Positions 54,341 to 61,358 of a DNA stretch of 64,000 nt are shown one piece after another. Source of the DNA: Thiodiazotropha sp040791665 (GTDB lineage: Bacteria > Pseudomonadota > Gammaproteobacteria > Chromatiales > Chromatiaceae). Position numbers and translations under genes: made by a program. Position 1 is the first letter of the stretch, and every line of letters starts with the position of its first letter. Location: assembly GCA_040791665.1 (NCBI GenBank), contig JBFNNX010000009.1, positions 620,001 through 684,000 of the forward strand. The letters are read 5' to 3'. The notes under the pieces were generated by a model. The model searched no databases. It was not told where the DNA came from and saw nothing but the letters and a program-made list of their open reading frames with translations.

Positions 54341-56164
54341 TCACGTCACTGAATCCGTGGTGGTAATCATTTCCAGAGCCCGCCTCTCTTTTTGCTGCAG
54401 CTGCCACATCTGATGATAGAGACCGCCCATACCCAGTAACTCATGATGCGTGCCCTGCTCCATGATGAGCCCCCCTTCCATTACCAGTATACGGTCGGCA
54501 TCCACCACAGTGGAGAGGCGATGTGCAATCACCAGGGTAGTATGATGTTTCGCAACCTCTCCAAGCGTCTCCTGAATCGCCTGCTCTGTCTTGGTGTCAA
54601 GGGAAGAGGTCGCTTCATCGAAGACCAGGATGCGCGGTCGTTTCAGCATCGCACGCGCGATGGCGACCCGCTGCTTCTCACCGCCCGACAGTTTCAATCC
54701 GCGTTCACCCACAACTGTCTGGTAGCCGTCCGGCAACTGCTCGATGAATTCGGCAATGTGCGCTATGCGCGCAGCCTCTTCGATTTCTTCGTAACTCGCA
54801 TCCGGCCGGCCATAGGCAAGATTATAGAGAATCGTATCATTGAACAGCACCGTGTCCTGGGGCACGATGCCAATTGCAGCACGCAGACTGCCGCGGGTGA
54901 CTTGTCGAATATCCTGGCCATCGATCATGATGCGTCCGTCAGTAACATCGTAAAACCGGAACAAGAGTCGTGACAGGGTGGATTTACCCGCCCCGCTGTG
55001 ACCCACCACGGCCAGCTTCTCTCCGGCAGCTATGGTGAAATCGACCCTATGCAGAATCTCCCTTTCCGGTTGATAGTGGAAATCGACCTGTTCGAAACGG
55101 ACTTCCCCGGCAACCAACCGCAACTGAGCGGCATCCTTTGCATCAGTAATCTCCGCCTGCTCCTCCAGCAGCTTGAAGATGAGATCCATATCGGCAAGAG
55201 AGTATTTGATCTGGCGGTAGACCATGCCGAGAAAGTTAAGCGGAATAAACAGCTGTAACATAAACGCATTCACCAGTACCAGATCTCCGATCGACATACT
55301 CCCATTCACCACACTGTCGGCGGCCAACAGCATAATGAAAGTTACGCCGATGGCGGTGATCCCCCCCTGACCGAAATTCAGTAGAGACATTGAAGTCTGG
55401 CTCTTTACCGCGTTGTCCTCCCATTGTGAAAGCGTTTCATCGAAGCGCCTCAATTCCAACGGTTCGTTGCCGAAATATTTTACTGTCTCGTAGTTGATAA
55501 GGCTGTCGAAGGCCTGATTATTGGCCTGTGAATCCAGGCGGTTCATGGTGTGCCTGTATTCCATACGCCACTCGGTAATCACCAGGGTAAAGGCAACGTA
55601 AACGGCAACAGTGCCAAAGGTGACCAGGGTAAAAATGACCTCATACTGGCTAAGCATGACGACCGCCACTAGGCCGAATTCGACCATCATGGGGATGATG
55701 CTGAACACCAAATAATTGAATATCGTGCTGACCGAGCGCGTGCCCCTTTCCAGATCTCGACTGATCGCACCCGTTTGACGCTGCAGATGAAACCGCAACG
55801 ATAGTTCATGCAGGTGGGCCAGCACACGGTTGGAGAGATTACGCATCGCGCGATAACGCACGCGCGCAAAGATGGCATCCCTCAACTCATTGAACAACGA
55901 GCTGCTGAGGCGTAGCGCTCCATATCCAAGCAGGAGGAAAAGGGGCAGCACCAGCAGTGTCTCATCTCCCCTGTCCAGGGTGTCGACTATCTCTTTCAAC
56001 ACCAGCGGAATACCCACATTGGCCAGCTTTGCCAGCACCAGGCACGCCAGGGCCAGCAGGGCCCGTCCGCGATACTCCCACAAAAAAGGCAGCATGTTAC
56101 GAAGATTGTGATAGTCACGTCGGTCCTTGTGGACCTGAGGTTGGGTTCTGGTTGAGTGGACCAT
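54341..56164 (-). CDS. ABC exporter, Atm1/HMT-like
   Basis: About 607 residues from ATG 56164; the frame extends to a GTG at 56233 with weak support. It is a half-transporter with six membrane helices (about 30-310) and one ATPase: VGHSGAGKSTLSRL, KLSGGEKQRVAIARAML and LVFDEATSSLD. Sequence near ETVKYFGNEPLELRRFDETL is typical of the Atm1/ABCB7 and heavy-metal tolerance group, which exports glutathione-linked sulfur or metal compounds. A lipid exporter (MsbA-like) is less likely. Confidence 0.85.
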   Translation of the reverse strand: MVHSTRTQPQVHKDRRDYHNLRNMLPFLWEYRGRALLALACLVLAKLANVGIPLVLKEIVDTLDRGDETLLVLPLFLLLGYGALRLSSSLFNELRDAIFARVRYRAMRNLSNRVLAHLHELSLRFHLQRQTGAISRDLERGTRSVSTIFNYLVFSIIPMMVEFGLVAVVMLSQYEVIFTLVTFGTVAVYVAFTLVITEWRMEYRHTMNRLDSQANNQAFDSLINYETVKYFGNEPLELRRFDETLSQWEDNAVKSQTSMSLLNFGQGGITAIGVTFIMLLAADSVVNGSMSIGDLVLVNAFMLQLFIPLNFLGMVYRQIKYSLADMDLIFKLLEEQAEITDAKDAAQLRLVAGEVRFEQVDFHYQPEREILHRVDFTIAAGEKLAVVGHSGAGKSTLSRLLFRFYDVTDGRIMIDGQDIRQVTRGSLRAAIGIVPQDTVLFNDTILYNLAYGRPDASYEEIEEAARIAHIAEFIEQLPDGYQTVVGERGLKLSGGEKQRVAIARAMLKRPRILVFDEATSSLDTKTEQAIQETLGEVAKHHTTLVIAHRLSTVVDADRILVMEGGLIMEQGTHHELLGMGGLYHQMWQLQQKERRALEMITTTDSVT

Positions 56165-56382
56165 GCTAATATTGGACAGACAGTGGACTGAAAGCGGAAT
56201 TTTATCGAAATTAGCGCCAGTATGCGCTTTCACCTGCGGTTTTTCTGGTTTTATATCCTTTCACTCGATATAGAATCGATTAAAATCAGCACCTACAGGT
56301 GCGTATGAGGATACCGGCAAAGCTCCGTTTCATGTAGCGGTATCCCGGCACCACCCCCAACAGATACAGATAGTGACTATCG

Positions 56383-56739
56383 ATGAGTAAAGATTGCAGT
56401 TACAACGAACTTTACCCCCTGCAGGTACTGGATGACAGCATGGAACCGGAGTTCCCCGAAAAATGCGTCATCGTCATTGAGCCTTCCGATGTTTGCGCGA
56501 CCGGCGCCTTCGTTGTGGCCGAAGCCCAGGGCGAGCGCTGGTTCCGCCAATACATATCCGAGGGGGAGTCGGCCAGAAGACTGGTTGCGCTGAAATCGGG
56601 CTATCCCGACATACCTCTCAAGGACGGCGAGTTTAAGATCGTTGGTGTTGTCGTGCAGCGTAATGTTGGGCGCAAGGTAAAACACTACCACCCCTATGTG
56701 CCCAACGGCGCAGCGCCTAAGCCTGTCGGTCTGGCTTGA
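56383..56739 (+). CDS. LexA/UmuD-like S24-fold protein
   Basis: 118 residues. YPLQVLDDSMEPEFPEKCVIVIEP is the serine region of S24 peptidases (S19). The place of the LexA lysine reads ERWFRQYI, with arginine, so the catalytic lysine seems absent and self-cleavage is doubtful; K71 is nearer to the C-terminus. There is no DNA-binding domain. Its stop overlaps the next frame, suggesting a shared transcript with the adaptor gene. Function unknown. Confidence 0.65.
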   Translation: MSKDCSYNELYPLQVLDDSMEPEFPEKCVIVIEPSDVCATGAFVVAEAQGERWFRQYISEGESARRLVALKSGYPDIPLKDGEFKIVGVVVQRNVGRKVKHYHPYVPNGAAPKPVGLA

Positions 56740-56753
56740 ACAGCGATCTGCTG

Positions 56754-57812
56754 ATGAAGATCACCCCACTTTGCTTGATTGCGACCGCCATCGTGTTCCT
56801 GTCGCTCCAGCTGGCGGGTTGCTCACAATCATCGACAGAGAGTACCCGTGGCAAGCGCGCCAAAGATGATGATAAAGCACATCTGGTGGCCGTCGAAGTC
56901 GTCAAACTCCAGGCATTGGGCCCCATCCATGAACGCAACGGCACACTGAAACCCCGCCAGACCGTGCGTATCTTCAACCAAGAAGAGGGCAGAATCACCA
57001 AGCTGCCGTTTTTCGAAGGAGACAATGTGACCGAGGGAGAGACCATTGTCACGCTCGACGAGGAGCTGCTTAACTCGGAATTTGAGAAGGCAGTCGCCAC
57101 CGCTAAACAGATGCGGTTAAACCTCAAACGTCAGGAGGAGTTGGCGAAACGGCTGGCGGTTTCCCAGGATGAACTGGCGCAGGCACAGACCGACCTCAGT
57201 GTGGCTGAAGCGGAGAAAAGGGTGTTGCAGACAAGGTTGGGATATACGCGTATCAAATCCCCCTTCACAGGTGTTGTAAGCGAACGTTTGGTGGAACCTG
57301 GAGATATCGTTCCCCGCCATACCCATCTGATGACAATCATCAACCCAGAGAGCCTGACCACCAGGATCCTGGTTTCTGACTTGTTACTGCCCCAGTTGAA
57401 CAGCAATGATCCCGTCGTTGTGAGGATAGATGGACTTGGCGATAGCCCTTTCAGCGGCAGGATTGACCGAATCTATCCTGAACTTGACGAAAAGACGCGT
57501 ATGGGAACAGTTGAGGTTGTCCTTGATCCGATACCGGACGGCGCCCGCTCAGGCCAACTCTGTCGGGTCATGCTGCAGACGGCGAAACGGGATCGAATCA
57601 CCATCCCATTCAATGCACTGCAACGTGACACTGAAGGGGAATTTGTCTACAAGCTCGATGAGCGGCTACAGGCACAGCGGACCCCTATTAAGAGTGGCAT
57701 GCGGATTGCCGATCGGGTTGAAATTGTGCAGGGCCTGGCAACGGGCGATCAGGTTGTCACCAAGGGGTTCCTGGAGCTCGAGCCAGGCATGATGGTCGAA
57801 CCGGTGAAATGA
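56754..57812 (+). CDS. RND periplasmic adaptor lipoprotein
   Basis: About 352 residues from ATG 56754 (a TTG at 56736 overlaps the previous stop). The signal peptide ends LSLQLAGCSQ, a lipobox. A barrel-sandwich domain (LKPRQTVRIFNQEEGRITKL), an alpha hairpin (about 110-170), RIKSPFTGVVSERLVEPGD and a membrane-proximal domain complete the MFP family. It should link an RND pump with an outer-membrane channel. The nearest pump (61.4 kb) is on the other strand and some 3.5 kb away; no pump follows directly. Confidence 0.87.
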   Translation: MKITPLCLIATAIVFLSLQLAGCSQSSTESTRGKRAKDDDKAHLVAVEVVKLQALGPIHERNGTLKPRQTVRIFNQEEGRITKLPFFEGDNVTEGETIVTLDEELLNSEFEKAVATAKQMRLNLKRQEELAKRLAVSQDELAQAQTDLSVAEAEKRVLQTRLGYTRIKSPFTGVVSERLVEPGDIVPRHTHLMTIINPESLTTRILVSDLLLPQLNSNDPVVVRIDGLGDSPFSGRIDRIYPELDEKTRMGTVEVVLDPIPDGARSGQLCRVMLQTAKRDRITIPFNALQRDTEGEFVYKLDERLQAQRTPIKSGMRIADRVEIVQGLATGDQVVTKGFLELEPGMMVEPVK

Positions 57813-57955
57813 TCGGTTGCGCAATACCCCCAGACTGTCAGCCTCGACACTTCCAGCAAAACATTTCCTATACTAGAAGAAAAGTCGACCTGTCGCGCAT
57901 AAACAGATGCGTTGGATGGGCTTTGACCATAAGCAGGAAATTCAATAATTTGACC

Positions 57956-57969
57956 AGGGTCTGTTAACA
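57956..57969. repeat. Dispersed repeat copy 7 (half)
   Basis: agggtctgttaaca: the left half of the repeat only, in the gap upstream of the 58041 gene. Confidence 0.4.
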
Positions 57970-58040
57970 AGAGCAATACCGCTATTAAGTGGTATTACCT
58001 GATATGCAATACCCAGGCAAGGACTTGATAGGGAGAAACC

Positions 58041-58274
58041 ATGAATATCGATCTCGCGGATATCACTCTACACGTGGATGAAACGCTGGACAGTGACGGC
58101 CTCGCTCAACTGGAAGACGCATTTCGGGTGCGGGATGGCGTCGTCTCGGTTCATAACGACCCCAAGCGTCCGCATCTGTTTGTGATCGAGTACAATCCCG
58201 AACGGGTCAACAGCCAAGACCTGTTGGCAATAACCCATTTTCAGGGGCTGCATGCGGAATTGATCGGCCTCTGA
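58041..58274 (+). CDS. Small HMA-like fold protein without CxxC
   Basis: 77 residues starting ATG with agggag upstream. The order (strand DITLHVDETL, helix GLAQLEDAFRVRDGV, strand SVHNDP...HLFVIEYNPE, helix SQDLLAITHFQG, strand HAELIGL) resembles a heavy-metal-associated ferredoxin-like fold, but there is no CxxC metal site. Function unknown. It is followed 500 bases later by an SQR-like gene. Confidence 0.7.
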   Translation: MNIDLADITLHVDETLDSDGLAQLEDAFRVRDGVVSVHNDPKRPHLFVIEYNPERVNSQDLLAITHFQGLHAELIGL

Positions 58275-58784
58275 CAAGCACAGTCGATCGCATATCCACT
58301 GCCGCACCAGGCGATAGGGAGGGCTGCCAGGGCCTGGCATGAGGTGATTCGCCCGATCACGGCACCTGACAGGGACGCTCTTTTGCCGGATACCACGCAT
58401 GACGGTCACATTTACACCGTTCAGTTAGTACCGCCTGTGGGCAGGCACACAGCGAGCTGTCCGATGAATATCAAGCAGCTAATGGCTTTGACCATGGACA
58501 AACTTGGGATTATCGCACTTGCCACAGGGGATCACCATTCCCTCCTTCGGTGCGTCAACGTCCCGTCCAAGCGGCACTCCCGCCGGTGAACCAGACTTTG
58601 ATCGAGCGCATATCTGAGGCCCCTAATAGGACATATTCGGTTGTCGGGTCGAGAATAAGTGGTACTGTCAATTCCGACCTGGTACAGAATCACGTATATT
58701 CTCACACCAAGAGAAACACGACAGACCGATCAGCACTCTTCTAATGATGCGCCAAATCCAAGAAATTATATCGGAGTTTGAGGA
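58275..58784. other. Gene-free interval of 510 bp
   Basis: No reliable gene. Two short frames in plus (near 58344-58589 and 58550-58744) lack family features and good ribosome-binding sites. A 15-base palindrome, tgccagg-g-cctggca, lies at 58325-58339; it may be a protein-binding site. The 3' part should contain the promoter of the SQR-like gene. Confidence 0.4.
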
Positions 58785-59912
58785 ATGCAAAGAGTAACCA
58801 TAATCGGCAGCGGCTTTGCGGCGCTGACCGCCATCAAGACCATCCGATCCAAGGATAAGTCGATTGATATAACCGTTGTGAGTCCCAAAGCGGAATTCCA
58901 CTACCTTCCAGGTTCGATCTGGATCCCATCCGGTATACGCGAACCTGATGATCTCACCATTCCTCTGGGGCCTTTCTTTCATCGCATGCAGGTCAAACAC
59001 CACCTTGCCGAGGCTACGGGACTCACCAGTGACGGCAGGATCGTACAAACCACTGATGGCGAGGTTGAGAACGATGCCCTGATCATCGCTTCGGGAGGCC
59101 GTTTCATAAAAAAACTCCCTGGAATCGAACATGCCATAACACCATGTGAAGGCATCGCAGCAACAGTGAAAATCCGTGATCGACTCAGAGCGTTGGATGG
59201 CGGTGCCATTGCCATAGGTTTTGCCGGCAATCCCAAAGAGCCAAGCGCGATGCGTGGCGGGCCGATGTTCGAATTCCTATTTGGCATCGATCGTCAACTG
59301 AGACTCGAAAAGCGGCGTGACAGATTCAAGCTCATATTTTTCACGCCAGCGGAAAAACCTGGCCAGCGGCTTGGTCCCAAGGCTGTTAGCGGATTGATTC
59401 GAGAGATGGAAAAACGTGACATCAAAACCCATCTCGGACATAAAATGGTGGAGTTCACGGCGACAAGCGTTGTCACTGAGGGAGGTAGCTTCGATGCCGA
59501 CCTGATCCTCTTTATGCCTGGCATGACCGGCAACCAGTGGTTCGACAATACAGAACTACCCCGATCGACCGGGGGGCTGATCAAGGCCGATGCCCGCTGC
59601 CAGGTCGAAGGCATGTCGAAAGTCTATGTTGCGGGTGACTCGGGCAGCTTCCCGGGCCCGGATTGGATGCCCAAACAGGCCCATATGGCTGATCTTCAGG
59701 CTGCAACGGCGGCCAAAAACCTGCTCGCTGAATTCAAGGGCGAAACACCAAGCGAGACCTTTAAAGTGGAACTGGTATGTATTGTAGACAGTCAAACAAG
59801 TGGAATGCTCGTGGCACGAACCGAAAAGAAAAACATCGTAATGCCCAACATGGCTATCTTCCATTGGCTTAAGCGACTATTCGAATGGTGGTACTTACGC
59901 CAATACCGCTAG
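58785..59912 (+). CDS. SQR-like FAD flavoprotein
   Basis: A 375-residue pyridine-nucleotide-disulfide-type oxidoreductase. Motifs: VTIIGSGFAALTAIKTIRS, AIGFAGNPKEPSAMRGGP, and VYVAGDSGSFPGP near the end. It resembles sulfide:quinone reductases, and has a cysteine at ITPCEG, but the second and third active cysteines are not in place. The amphipathic C-terminus (FHWLKRLFEWWYLRQYR) may bind membrane. Either a different SQR type or a flavoprotein with another substrate. Confidence 0.8.
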   Translation: MQRVTIIGSGFAALTAIKTIRSKDKSIDITVVSPKAEFHYLPGSIWIPSGIREPDDLTIPLGPFFHRMQVKHHLAEATGLTSDGRIVQTTDGEVENDALIIASGGRFIKKLPGIEHAITPCEGIAATVKIRDRLRALDGGAIAIGFAGNPKEPSAMRGGPMFEFLFGIDRQLRLEKRRDRFKLIFFTPAEKPGQRLGPKAVSGLIREMEKRDIKTHLGHKMVEFTATSVVTEGGSFDADLILFMPGMTGNQWFDNTELPRSTGGLIKADARCQVEGMSKVYVAGDSGSFPGPDWMPKQAHMADLQAATAAKNLLAEFKGETPSETFKVELVCIVDSQTSGMLVARTEKKNIVMPNMAIFHWLKRLFEWWYLRQYR

Positions 59913-60078
59913 TCAATATTGGGTTTAACCCTTCCATGAAGCTCTTGAGCGCTTTTTCAGCAAGGAAAAACCATAGGATATTTTTTAACCATACATTTGG
60001 CATGAAAACCGTGCTATGACTGCAATAGACAGCAGAGAGATGATTGTTCAGGTTGACAAGGAATCAATGGAGATATGA

Positions 60079-61284
60079 GTGGCCCGACAAATCAATGATG
60101 CCGCCCCTGAAGCTCAGCTCAAAGAACTGCTGTTACACGAAGAGCGAAAAAGCGAGCGTTATGCCAATTACGCACGGTTATTGATGACCTTCCTCTACTT
60201 CGCGGTAGGTTTCAGTATACGTAGCGAGATACCGGCCCACTCATTCAATGCCATTCTATCGGCATCGTTCATTAACCTCATTTACGGGATCTTTGTCTTC
60301 TTTAAGCTAAAAAGTCCAAACCCGCCCGGGTGGATCAAGTACCCGTCAGTCAGCATTGACATTCTGCTGTTATCCATCGTTATCTATAGTTTCGGCACCT
60401 TTCGCACCTTCAAGACAGAAGCCTTTCTTCTCTACTATCTTTGGATCGGTCTCTCGACCCTGCGATTCTCTCCAATGCTGACCCTAGCCAGTGGTCTGCT
60501 CAGTATCGGTGCTTACCTGTTTATTGTGGCCCTTGCCGTCCATGATCAAACCATTGTGCTCGGCACCATTACCGAAGAGTTCGTTTCAGAACGCGTCAGC
60601 AACGTCAATATTATGCTCAAACTCGTCTTTCTTTCTGCATTTGTAGTACTGGCCGTTTACATTGCAAGGGTATTCCGGTTGATTGCGTCAAAAGCACTTA
60701 CAAAACAGATTCTTCAGGCACAAAATGCTGAGTTGAATAGCGCTTTGGACAAACTCCGGGAGATCCAAAAGCAACTTGCGCACAAAAACCGGGAGCTGGC
60801 CACACTTTCCGAAATCGATGCCCTTACCCAACTCTACAATCGGCGTAAGATCGATCAAATTATTGAAGAGTACCTGGTTGAGACGAGCCACCGCCCTTTT
60901 CCACTCGCAATGATCCTCCTCGATATCGATCGCTTTAAGCACTATAACGATCACCATGGGCATCAAGCCGGGGATGAGGTGATTCGAAGCGTAGCCCTTG
61001 CCCTATCGACGTCGGCCAGGGGCAATGACAGCATCGGTCGTTGGGGAGGTGAAGAGTTCATTATCATCTGCCGGGACACCGATGCTGCAACAGCACTCAA
61101 GATTGCCGAGCGTCTGCGAAAAAAAATTGAACAGGCGCAGTTCCAGGTTGATGACCAGGTAACCTGCAGCTTTGGCGTCACCAGCTACCGCATTGGGGAT
61201 AACGCCGACTCTCTGATAAAGAGAGCGGATGATGCGCTCTACGCTTCAAAGCAGGAGGGCAGAAACAGGGTCAGCCACAAATAA
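60079..61284 (+). CDS. Diguanylate cyclase (GGDEF)
   Basis: 401 residues from GTG 60079 with GGAG six bases upstream. About six membrane helices (about 30-205) are followed by a coiled coil and a GGDEF domain. The active motif reads GRWGGEEFIIIC; an RxxD inhibitory site (RGND) lies five residues before it, so product inhibition is likely. The enzyme makes cyclic di-GMP. Confidence 0.92.
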   Translation: MARQINDAAPEAQLKELLLHEERKSERYANYARLLMTFLYFAVGFSIRSEIPAHSFNAILSASFINLIYGIFVFFKLKSPNPPGWIKYPSVSIDILLLSIVIYSFGTFRTFKTEAFLLYYLWIGLSTLRFSPMLTLASGLLSIGAYLFIVALAVHDQTIVLGTITEEFVSERVSNVNIMLKLVFLSAFVVLAVYIARVFRLIASKALTKQILQAQNAELNSALDKLREIQKQLAHKNRELATLSEIDALTQLYNRRKIDQIIEEYLVETSHRPFPLAMILLDIDRFKHYNDHHGHQAGDEVIRSVALALSTSARGNDSIGRWGGEEFIIICRDTDAATALKIAERLRKKIEQAQFQVDDQVTCSFGVTSYRIGDNADSLIKRADDALYASKQEGRNRVSHK

Positions 61285-61358
61285 CAGCGGTTCCATGATC
61301 GTGTAAGAAGTAAGTCTCAATCACAAAAAATGAAAATCGGGTGATCACCGTTTAATGG

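Noticed and set aside
58344..58744. Two plus-strand open frames in the gap before the SQR-like gene
   Set aside because: No ribosome-binding site, no domain pattern and unusual composition; they overlap each other in different frames.
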